A DNA stretch of 64,000 nucleotides from a virus, in the IMG/VR virus record IMGVR_UViG_3300033156_000439, positions 17,824 through 81,823 of that record. The stretch is one strand, 5' to 3'. The notes under the pieces were generated by a model. It had not been told where the DNA came from. It saw only the letters and a list, made by a program, of their open reading frames with translations, and did not search any database. This document shows positions 40,767 to 48,800 of the stretch, in pieces. Position 1 is the stretch's first letter; every line of letters begins with the position of its first letter. A program made the position numbers and the translations under genes.

Positions 40767-41396
40767 ATGGCAACTCAAGAAGAGGAGTTTGAGGAATTCT
40801 TTAAAGAATTGGAAGAGTCGATGAAAGAGGATGCAGAGAACGAGGAAGAGAAGTCAGAGGAGGAACCGACTGAGGGTGAGAGTGAGGGTGAAAAAGCTCT
40901 TACAAAGGCAGATGTGATTAAGATAGTCAGGGACGAAATAAAGACATTTTGGAAAGGTGTCTTAAAGGGCAAATACCCACTTCCAGCAAAGTATCCCTAC
41001 GCCAAGTATCCATACGCAAAGTATCCCTACGCCAAGTATCCTGCTCCAGCTTCAAAGAAGAGCTTAGACGAAGGAGACTTCGTACCAATGTATCCCGCGT
41101 TTGTGGTAGTTCCACAGATGCAGATGCAGACAGATAGTACAAAGAGTAAGGATGTGAAAATTGATTCGACTGAGCAGAAGAATGCACAGACAGACAGCAC
41201 AAAGGATGATGGAAAGGATGACATAATCGAAGAGCAGAAGTCGCAGATAGAAGAGCTCAAAAAGACAGTAGAGGATCTTCAGAAGAAACTCGAAGAGATT
41301 AGTGCTCAGCCAGCTCCTGAGAAAGAGGAGGATGAGGCCAAACCCGATTACGTCTCAGACGTCCTAATTGATGGTGATACAATATCTCGACCTTAA
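40767..41396 (+). CDS. Scaffold-like acidic coiled-coil protein
   Basis: 209 residues from the ATG at 40767 (GAGGAA upstream). The N-terminus is very acidic (EEEFEEFFKELEESMKED); a YAKYP repeat (four turns) lies at about 73-93; a Ser/Thr/Lys/Gln-rich middle leads to a coiled coil (IEEQKSQIEELKKTVEDLQK). Such a protein between protease and capsid genes is normally the capsid scaffold, degraded in maturation. Confidence 0.65.
   Translation: MATQEEEFEEFFKELEESMKEDAENEEEKSEEEPTEGESEGEKALTKADVIKIVRDEIKTFWKGVLKGKYPLPAKYPYAKYPYAKYPYAKYPAPASKKSLDEGDFVPMYPAFVVVPQMQMQTDSTKSKDVKIDSTEQKNAQTDSTKDDGKDDIIEEQKSQIEELKKTVEDLQKKLEEISAQPAPEKEEDEAKPDYVSDVLIDGDTISRP
40989..41041 (+). repeat. 15-bp tandem repeat coding for KYPYA
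   Basis: Three full units and one partial unit of AAGTATCC(C/A)TACGC(C/A) inside the scaffold-like gene. The frame is kept, so copy number could change without breaking it. Confidence 0.85.
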
Positions 41397-41429
41397 ATAT
41401 CTCTAAGACAATTCTCAAATTTTACACCA

Positions 41430-41530
41430 TTTGCACATATTTGCGTCTGAGTGCAATTTTACCGTTAAGCATGATAAATTATTCATGGACTTACTTTCAT
41501 TCGCATATAGCGCATATCTGTGCATCTGGT
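41430..41530 (+). promoter_or_regulatory. Intergenic composite element, copy C (best copy)
   Basis: Fills the 174-bp gap before the decoration and capsid 2 genes. Blocks: TTTGCACATATTTGCGTC, with TTGCAC (41431-41436) and GTGCAA (41451-41456) inverted; CATGATAAATTATTC (about 41470); and GCGCATATCTGTGCATC (about 41510-41526). The outer TGCACATAT and ATATCTGTGCA are roughly inverted to each other. Related blocks lie at 930-1030, 8980-9078 and 63013-63076. Likely a separate late promoter or operator for high capsid expression. Confidence 0.5.
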
Positions 41531-41570
41531 AACATTTCTATTTAAAAGTTTGAAATGAGGTAAATTAAAA

Positions 41571-41975
41571 ATGGCTGAAGTTGAAGATGTGGTTGCTGGT
41601 GCACCAGTCATAGTGACATTCTTGGCTGGTGCAGACATTGAGGCAGGACAGGTGGTGGGCTATGATGTGAGTGCTTCTCCTGATGATATGACCGTCTCTC
41701 CTGCATTACAGGATGGGTATGACACGATACCTGTTGGCGTCGCAGTAGATTCAGTGGCGGAGGATGACCCCGTGCCAGTGGCTATTCCGCCCTCGATAGT
41801 GAGGGTAAGAGCATCAAGTAATGTAACTGCTGGTCAGTTGGTACAGCTCAATGAGAGTGACGCAGGTCAGGTTGAACCTTACAACTCGGGTGATAACACT
41901 TGGGCATTAGGTCAGGCATTAGAAGATATAACTGCAGACTCGACTGGTAGAGTGAGGTTACTCCTCACAAAATAA
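41571..41975 (+). CDS. Capsid decoration protein
   Basis: 134 residues, acidic, all beta. GADIEAGQVVGYDVSASPDD, PVGVAVDSVAEDDPVPV and ASSNVTAGQLVQLNES ... WALGQALEDITADSTGRVRL follow the DUF2190/decoration-protein pattern of phages, where such trimers clamp the capsid surface. It lies 36 nt before capsid protein 2. Confidence 0.8.
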   Translation: MAEVEDVVAGAPVIVTFLAGADIEAGQVVGYDVSASPDDMTVSPALQDGYDTIPVGVAVDSVAEDDPVPVAIPPSIVRVRASSNVTAGQLVQLNESDAGQVEPYNSGDNTWALGQALEDITADSTGRVRLLLTK

Positions 41976-42011
41976 ATACCTCTATATTAAATTAAAAGAA
42001 GGTAAAGAAAA

Positions 42012-42998
42012 ATGGGTGATTTTGCAAACTTACTCCGGATTGTTAAGGCTGGTGATGATGCTAATCAGAAAAGCTACTGGATGAAAAGACTCAGTAAGGG
42101 TACTCACGAATTGATGCAGGCTTACAACGTGACTGCTGAGCACCTTGTTCGAGAGGAATTATACAAAGAGGTGCTACGTGGCGCTGAGGAAGTGCTCTGT
42201 ATGAGAGAGGTTCTCCCAATTTACAGAATGAAGAGGAATGAACTCAGGTTCGTTCTCACAGATGCTCCAACTGGTATGCTTCCACTTGTAGCACCTGGTT
42301 CAAGCCTTCCTGAGGGTCCAGACGTCAAGTTCAAGAGTGATGTTACATTTGTGGCTCAGAAATATGGTGAGAAAGTTGGCATCCCAGAGGAACTCATAGA
42401 GGAGGAAGAGTTCGATGTGATAGAGCTATTAGTTCACAACGAGGGTCGTCGGGCAGAGAACCGACTAAATGACGTAGCAATGAAGGCGCTATTAAACGCA
42501 AAGAGCAGTGTAGAGAGTACAGACAATGTTTCAATAATAGATAGGATAGTGGCAATGGTAAAGAAAATGCGAAAGAACAAGTTTGAACCAGATACCATCG
42601 TAATGACTCCAGACGCGGAGGCAGAGATACTCAAGTATATGGTGGGTGAAACAAAGGTAGCAAATACAACTGGCGAGGCTGGTTATGGCAAAACTGGTGT
42701 TCCAGAGGTATTCAGGACCAAAGAGATAGGCAGACCAATAGTTGGTCTTAAGCCATACGTGTTGTCAAAGGAGGTAGCTGGTGATTCCCTGAGTTGGGGT
42801 GGTGATGATACCAATGCACACATCTGCATCCTTGATAGAAGGATGGCGGGTGGTATTGGTATGAGAAGCGATATAGCAATAAAGAGGTTCGAGGACCCAC
42901 TTAACGACTTGAGAAACCTGAAGATTACTATGAGAATATGTGCAGAGACATTCTTTGCTAATGCGATTGAACTGGGTGACATAGCGAGCCTCTTGTAA
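42012..42998 (+). CDS. Major capsid protein 2 (HK97 fold)
   Basis: 328 residues. After an N-terminal helical arm, VAQKYGEKVGIPEELIEEEE and the spine helix LVHNEGRRAENRLNDVAMKA, then IVMTPDAEAEILKY and the C-terminal IAIKRFEDPLNDLRNLKITM. The DPLNDLR block is shared with capsid protein 1 (24334-25188), but the rest has diverged strongly. It follows scaffold-like and decoration genes, so module 2 looks like the main capsid set. Confidence 0.85.
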   Translation: MGDFANLLRIVKAGDDANQKSYWMKRLSKGTHELMQAYNVTAEHLVREELYKEVLRGAEEVLCMREVLPIYRMKRNELRFVLTDAPTGMLPLVAPGSSLPEGPDVKFKSDVTFVAQKYGEKVGIPEELIEEEEFDVIELLVHNEGRRAENRLNDVAMKALLNAKSSVESTDNVSIIDRIVAMVKKMRKNKFEPDTIVMTPDAEAEILKYMVGETKVANTTGEAGYGKTGVPEVFRTKEIGRPIVGLKPYVLSKEVAGDSLSWGGDDTNAHICILDRRMAGGIGMRSDIAIKRFEDPLNDLRNLKITMRICAETFFANAIELGDIASLL

Positions 42999-43004
42999 AC
43001 GTAA

Positions 43005-43030
43005 ACTTATATTTCTATTCTTCCTTTTGT
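43005..43030 (+). terminator. T-rich element after capsid protein 2
   Basis: GTAAACTTATATTTCTATT followed by CTTCCTTTTG, almost the same as the element after the tail tube gene (45178-45207). Possibly a partial terminator or RNA-processing site that sets the level of the capsid transcript. Confidence 0.35.
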
Positions 43031-43073
43031 TCACTGTTTCAGATTTTTACTAATATTCGAGGAGTAATCGCAA

Positions 43074-43229
43074 ATGTTAGGATTATCATTGATAATAGTA
43101 GGGGTAATAGGGGTTTGGGCTGCTGTAATAATGGAGATAAAGACTCACGCGGATTTGTGGGAAATCCTCATGAAGGTATTTCCAACGTTCTTTGGTGTAG
43201 GTACATTTCTATACTCAATAGGACGTTAG
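43074..43229 (+). CDS. 51-residue two-span membrane protein
   Basis: Opens MLGLSLIIVGVIGVWAAVIM, with a second hydrophobic stretch (VFPTFFGVGTFLYSIG). GAGG lies about 10 nt upstream. Two helices with a short loop resemble small holins, but no lysis enzyme is seen nearby, so the role is open. Confidence 0.55.
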   Translation: MLGLSLIIVGVIGVWAAVIMEIKTHADLWEILMKVFPTFFGVGTFLYSIGR

Positions 43230-43232
43230 GAT

Positions 43233-43403
43233 ATGTGGAGTAAAAAACATTGGCATAAGGAATACTTCGAAATAATAAACAAGGGCTCAATAGATAAGGA
43301 CAGCGTATCAGACTGGGAGTACGAGTGGGCAGGTCTCTCATTCCCAGATGGTTATCATCCACGTAGAATACTTGTAGGTGGACGATTAGATTACAAACCA
43401 TGA
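43233..43403 (+). CDS. 56-residue aromatic-rich protein
   Basis: Rich in Trp, Tyr and His: MWSKKHWHKEYFEI and VSDWEYEWAGLSFPDGYHPR. It overlaps the next gene as ATGA and starts 3 nt after the membrane protein. Position among the neck genes suggests a small virion or assembly protein; not recognised. Confidence 0.6.
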   Translation: MWSKKHWHKEYFEIINKGSIDKDSVSDWEYEWAGLSFPDGYHPRRILVGGRLDYKP

Positions 43404-43906
43404 TTAATCCTACAATTTCTTTCAAGACGGACAAACTGAAAATATTGGGAAAGGATAAAGAATTAGCTTCTCACTTACACACTGCGAGTGAGAAGTCTCT
43501 CACTATAATGTTGAGAACACTCCGTCGAAATTGTCCTGTGGGCAAAAGACCTGCCAGAGAAACTCACCCCGGTGAACCTCGAATGAAGAATGCCATCTTT
43601 GCTAAGAGATATAGAGAACCCGGATTATTTGGTGGAAGCGTTTACATAGACACCAAGATTTGTCCCCACGCGTATTACTACACTTATGGTCGAAGAGGTG
43701 GTACTTTGATATTTCCTAAACAGAAAAAAGCTCTTACAATTGTGAAACATTGGATGACCAAGTCAGAAGCACCATTACGTAAGTGGTCCCGATTGGGTAG
43801 TATGAGAGGACATACAGAGTATCTTCAAAAGACAGTAACTGAGGTCCAACCAAAAATACGTAGCCTATTTAGAGGAGCTGTCAAAGTTTGGATAGGTGAG
43901 TTATAA
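43400..43906 (+). CDS. HK97 gp10-like neck/tail completion protein
   Basis: 168 residues. CPVGKRPARETHPGEPRMKN and YYTYGRRGGTLIFPKQKKAL are the landmarks of the gp10-type family, which forms the ring at the head-tail joint. Its place after the capsid protein and before the connector is canonical. Confidence 0.75.
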   Translation: MINPTISFKTDKLKILGKDKELASHLHTASEKSLTIMLRTLRRNCPVGKRPARETHPGEPRMKNAIFAKRYREPGLFGGSVYIDTKICPHAYYYTYGRRGGTLIFPKQKKALTIVKHWMTKSEAPLRKWSRLGSMRGHTEYLQKTVTEVQPKIRSLFRGAVKVWIGEL

Positions 43907-44236
43907 ATGTACGGAAACATTAGAAACCTGAAGCGTCTTTTGGAAATTCCAGAGAATGATGTCACCTACGATTCAACCCTTGAGTATCTTCTTGATCAAG
44001 CCAATGTTTGGTTGAGTACAAGAGAGAGCGTGACTCTTGATGATGATATTAAAAATTCAGCTTGTGAATTCTTCGCAGCTTATCTTTATCGTAGTAGAGC
44101 AGAAATGTTATCTCCCTCAGGTGAAATAAGTGGAGTTGCCTCTCAGTATAAACAGATAGCCAATCAACTCATTGACAGTGGAATAAAACAAGCTACTAAA
44201 GATAGAGACTTTGCATTTAAGAAGGTGAATGAATAA
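43907..44236 (+). CDS. Head-tail connector (gp6-like adaptor)
   Basis: 109 residues, all helical: IRNLKRLLEIPENDVTYDST, LEYLLDQANVWLSTRE, IKNSACEFFAAYLYRSRAEM. That helical set is typical of the connector ring that binds below the portal. It starts directly after the preceding stop and overlaps the next start by 1 nt. Confidence 0.65.
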   Translation: MYGNIRNLKRLLEIPENDVTYDSTLEYLLDQANVWLSTRESVTLDDDIKNSACEFFAAYLYRSRAEMLSPSGEISGVASQYKQIANQLIDSGIKQATKDRDFAFKKVNE

Positions 44237-44667
44237 TGTTCATAGAAGGCGGAAAGAAATATTTGGATGTGATAGTAGATTGCATAAGAGAAGAACTCGA
44301 TAGTGCAAACAAAAACATTCCGGTATTTGTCCAACATTTCCTCAGACCCTCTGATACTGGACGGGTGCCGTTTATATCAGTAATTCTCGATAGGATTGAT
44401 AGAAATTCTACCACCATTGGACGGGCACTTCAACTCGCTAATATTTACTATCTCATAACTCTGGTAGAAAAATACAAAGAAGAAACACTCTTTACAGACC
44501 TTCCTACGATAGAGGACGCCTTGATGAAAGTTCAAGGTAGACTTCCACAGGAAACCGAGAGTGCTTCCATAATTTCCATAGAGGTTGCTTATGAAGAGAT
44601 AGGCAACTTAGTTCTTCAAGCTTCTCAAATTTCTTTTGTGGTAGAAGCTACTTTAGAATACTCTTAA
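44236..44667 (+). CDS. Tail terminator-like protein
   Basis: 143 residues, alpha/beta. The order after neck and connector and before the tail tube, with the size and the pattern VIVDCIREELDSANKNIPVF ... ISVILDRIDRNSTT ... YYLITLVEKYKEE, suggests the tail terminator that caps the tube. Sequence evidence is mostly positional. Confidence 0.5.
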   Translation: MFIEGGKKYLDVIVDCIREELDSANKNIPVFVQHFLRPSDTGRVPFISVILDRIDRNSTTIGRALQLANIYYLITLVEKYKEETLFTDLPTIEDALMKVQGRLPQETESASIISIEVAYEEIGNLVLQASQISFVVEATLEYS

Positions 44668-44700
44668 TAGTTTTATGAATAAATTAAAAGGAGAGTTAAA

Positions 44701-45171
44701 ATGCCAACTCCGATTAAAGGTTGGAAAGGTGAAGTCCGCATTATAGGTGCAGATGATAACAACTCGTGGTTCGACGCTGCTCCTGATCCTCTTTTAGAAC
44801 GAAGCCCATTGAGTACGTCAGTGCCTACTGACAAAGTATATGTGATAGGTAAGAAGAGTCCTGTTGCCATATTGGAAGGTGAGCAGGAGATTACAGGTAC
44901 AGTAGAGAGGGCGTTCTTTGATAATGAGTCTGCAAATTACGTTGCTATGGTTGGCGGAGAGCTGAAGAGGCTCACAGATTTGGCTGGTGTAACAGAGACT
45001 GAGATGATTGAGTGTAAGATGAGGATACGACCAAATGAGTCCTTTGATATTCTGCCAGGTTACATCCTAAAGGGTGTGAAGTTCTCAGACTGGGGTCTTG
45101 ATATGGCTGCTGGTGACATGACAAAAGAGCACGCAGACTACTCGGCAACAGATGTTGAGAAGGAAGAATAA
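44701..45171 (+). CDS. Tail tube protein
   Basis: 156 residues, beta-rich. KGWKGEVRIIGADDNNSWFD and AILEGEQEITGTVERAFFDN fit the major tail protein fold (hexameric tube). GGAGAG upstream gives a strong ribosome site, and the T-rich element follows, as after the capsid gene. No sheath protein gene was seen, so the tail is probably non-contractile. Confidence 0.75.
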   Translation: MPTPIKGWKGEVRIIGADDNNSWFDAAPDPLLERSPLSTSVPTDKVYVIGKKSPVAILEGEQEITGTVERAFFDNESANYVAMVGGELKRLTDLAGVTETEMIECKMRIRPNESFDILPGYILKGVKFSDWGLDMAAGDMTKEHADYSATDVEKEE

Positions 45172-45177
45172 GCGTAA

Positions 45178-45207
45178 ATTAATATTTCTATTACTTTTCT
45201 TTTCTTG
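45178..45207 (+). terminator. T-rich element after tail tube gene
   Basis: AAATTAATATTTCTATTACT followed by TTTCTTTTC, the close twin of 43005-43030. See 36900-36923 for the likely meaning. Confidence 0.35.
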
Positions 45208-45230
45208 TTATTAAAAGGAGGCTAAAAGCT

Positions 45231-45817
45231 ATGAGCGAAATGAATTTGGAAGAATACCTGAAGAGGCAGAGAGAGGTGGAAGAGATAGCTTTACCTTCGG
45301 GTCTTAAGGTCAAAATACGAAAGCGTCTTTCACCATTACGCTGTCTAAAGATATTGGGAAAAGCTAATGTGAGCTGGGATGAGATGGGTCCTGGTCTCTC
45401 CATAGATAAGTATAATGCGTTTTGTGAAATAGGCTTTTCTGAACTTCTTGTTGAACCTAAAGTTCCCGAAGATATAGCAGCCGAAGACTTTGAGGATAAA
45501 GACTTTAGTGAACTTCACAAGATACTCATTCGAAACTTCCAAGGTAATATCGAAGAGGACGTAAAAGGGTTAGGACCCAAGGAGTTAGATAACAAGGATT
45601 TTACTACACCGTCCGAGTAATCTCGGAGAAATGTCACGTCAGACCATCGGATATTCTCGATCCTTATGACGAACTTCCATTTATAGATAAAATTAAATTA
45701 GATATTGCTGTGCTCACCTCCCGGACCAAGGAGGCGAGTAAGACTATGTCGCCTCAAGACGCTGAGGCCTATTTAGAACAACTGAAGATTAAGAAGAAAA
45801 TTGGTAGAAAAAATTGA
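45231..45817 (+). CDS. Tail assembly chaperone with probable -1 frameshift product
   Basis: The first frame gives 129 residues (45231-45620; MSEMNLEEYLKRQREVEEIA). The -1 frame is open from just before that stop (after TAA at 45590-45592) to TGA at 45815-45817 and adds about 70 residues (VISEKCHVRPSDILDPYDEL and on to SPQDAEAYLEQLKIKKKIGR). It has no good start of its own. The window for slipping is 45593-45620; GATTTTAC at about 45597 offers a T_TTT slip for tRNA-Phe. A short and a frameshifted long chaperone right before the tape measure is the classic gpG/gpGT arrangement. Confidence 0.75.
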
Positions 45818-48800
45818 AGTTGTATTGGAAGGAGTAGACCGAACACAACAGGCGTTCGCTACTTTCCGTAAGAATTTAGAGAGCTCAGTTAGCGAACTGA
45901 GGAAGGCAAGAGCGGATATATTCGCGTATAGTGCAAGCTTGAAAAATGCCATACAATGGCAACAGATGAGTGCTAAGGAGTATGTCAAAGTAACCTCTCA
46001 ACTTAGACAGTACGATAAATACGTTACGAGATTGACAACCGAGATACCAAAGAATCAACAGGAGCAGGCTCGATGGGTTAAGTCTATAAAAGAAGGACTC
46101 AGTCCCATACGACAGTATATCACCAATTATGAGGATATTGCTCCACTATTGGATAAGGTTGCAGGTAGAGCTCTTAAATATAACAATACCCTCATAGAAA
46201 CAACCGGATTTACAAAGAAGGGGTCTCAATACGTGGAAACTTTGTCCAGTAGATTTCGACGATTAGCTCGTTCCTTCTCAGAGGCTCAAGGTCCCCTTTA
46301 CAAATGGGGACGAGTATTTAACCATTACTTGCCTATCATATTCGTAGGTGTATACGCATTCCGGAATTTAGAACAAAAACTTGAACAAATAACTAAAGCC
46401 TTTGCTGATTTCGAATCTCAACTTGTGGTAGTAGAAAGGACAACAGGAATGGCTCACGATACGGTCGAGCGACTCGGTAAAATCTTCCTCACTCTCGGAG
46501 AACAACTACCTGTGCCTCTTGAAGGGTTAGAGGATATAGCTATCACAGCGGGACGATTAGGAATACGAGGAGAAGCTAACATCCTTGCCTTCACTGATGC
46601 TATAGTCAAGATGTCTAATGCAACTGTGCTTTCTGCCGACTCAGCTTCCAATGCTCTCGCACGTATAGCAAATGCTATGGGAATACCCATCCCTTATGTT
46701 GAGAACCTTGGTTCGAGTATAGACATCTTGGCAAACACATCTGCTGCTAATGCTGAACAGATAGCAACAGTCATGAGAAAGGCTGCTGGTGCAGCTAAAA
46801 CTATGGAACTCCCAGCTTCTGCTCTGGCTGCAATGGGTGCAACTCTTGTGGAAAGTGGTGAAGAGGCAGCACGAGCTGGTACCAGAATTTCGAGAGCTTT
46901 AGTGTATGCTTCAACAAAGACTGGAGTAATGGCAAGACAAATGGGACTCTCAGTAAAAGAACTCAGGAAGAGGATGGAGGAGGATATGCTTGGAGTACTT
47001 CTTGACTATCTAAAGATGCTTAAAGACACTCCTTCCAAGGTAGAACGTCTTTCAAAGGCGCATGAAGTCTTTGGTATGATAGGTACCAAGGCAATAGTAA
47101 AACTCGCAAACAATTATGATTCATTAGCAAAACATATCAAAGATGCTCAAGATGATATGGTGTACAACATTACTCTCGAAAAAGAGTATGCAAAGACTCT
47201 TGATACTACAGCAGCCAAGATGCAAATGTTGGATAACGCGATAGAAAGACAGAGAATTATCTTAGGTGAGAAACTCGCTCCGGTATATTTCAAAATGAAA
47301 GAGATAGTTCTTGCTTTCTATAAAGTTTTAGCAGGACCTGAACCAGTGGAATATGGAAACATAATACTGTCTCTCAGTGAAAACTTAGAAAAAATGCTTG
47401 CGCCCAGCAAGTCTCTGTTGGCTATTTCGGAAAAACAAATTTCCTTATTCGAGAAATCCTTAGAAGACTTGCCTCACCTGATTGGTTATGAAGATGCTTA
47501 CGCCAAGCTCTTAGGCGCCACCTCCGAATATCAATTCTTGGGATATACCAGAGCAAAGTTACGTTACGATCAGATACTCAAGGAGAGAGAGGTTATTGAT
47601 AAATCAAACAAAACTCTGAAACATCACGTTAAGGCGCTAATTGAGGATGCTGCTTTCGCTGGAAGCTCCGCTATCCAACACGCATATCTCAACAGGGTTA
47701 TACAAGATGCCATACATTTCGTGTCTCGTTACGAAACTGGAATTGAAGGCTTAAATAGAGCGAAGGATACTTTATTGAATCTCACGTTAAAGGGTATAGG
47801 CATTCAAGAAACTTGGAACAATGTTCACATGCAAGAGATCAAGAATATTGAAAAGGAGGTTAAGGCTCACCACGGCTCTGTTGTGGAATTTCTTGCGAGA
47901 GCTGATGCTGTCAAAGAAGGTGCTTTTTCTCAAATAGTATTTAACGACGTTCTCAATAGAGGAATGCGAGTGCTCGCAAAATATTCTCCTTCTATGAAAC
48001 GAGCAGTTTCCCTCGCTGCCTCTCTAACTAAGGTTCTTATTGAGGAGGGATTAGCGTCTGACAAGCTTAAAAATGTGTGGGAAGAACTTGGCGAGCTGTT
48101 AGAACAGCGAATGAGGCTCTCTACCGAACTGTCTCAAATTGAACTTCAGTGGAATGCTATTACGCAAGATAAATCAAATCTTGAGTCCCAACTTTCTGAG
48201 ATATTTGAAGATCAATTAGAGATCATTGGCAGATTGTTAGAAGGTAGTGATAGTCTCGCTGAGTCTTATTTCATCCTCAATGATGCTCTTCAGTATCTCA
48301 ATGGAGAGTATCCAACTTTCGAATCTCTCACAAGAGGCATATTAGCAACCATAAATGGGACTATAGTACCCATTAAAGCGTTAGACCTGGGCATAATAAG
48401 ACTGAGTAATATTTTGCCTTCTAAGTACTTTAGTGTTCTTGACGTCCTTCTTGAAAAACATAAGCAGATAGTGGAGAGTTATGAAGAACTAAATGCAGCC
48501 GAACTCGAGTACGGTCCCGGCAGTGAAGAGGTTGTAAAAGCAAGAACTAAAGTGCGAACTAGCATAGAGGAATATAGCAAGTCTTTATCTGACTTCACTC
48601 CTGTATTAATAGAACTGAACAAAAAGGAAAGAGAATGGGGTCTCACGGAGAGTGAGCGGTATAAACAAATTAAGGATGCCGCAATTCTTAATAAAGAAGA
48701 ACTTGAAGTTTATAAAGACTCCATAGACGCTACTTCACAATATTACAGTAACTTAGATCGAATACATGAGATTCGTCAAGAAATACTTTCCCTCTCTGGT

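Noticed and set aside
41027-41260. Frames on the reverse strand of the scaffold-like and tape measure genes (for example 41027-41260, 49283-49807)
   Set aside because: They are mirror images of low-complexity or coiled-coil coding sequence without start signals.
43074-43229. A confident holin call for the two-span membrane protein
   Set aside because: Only the membrane helices support it; no lysin is adjacent and archaeal viruses often use other exit routes.
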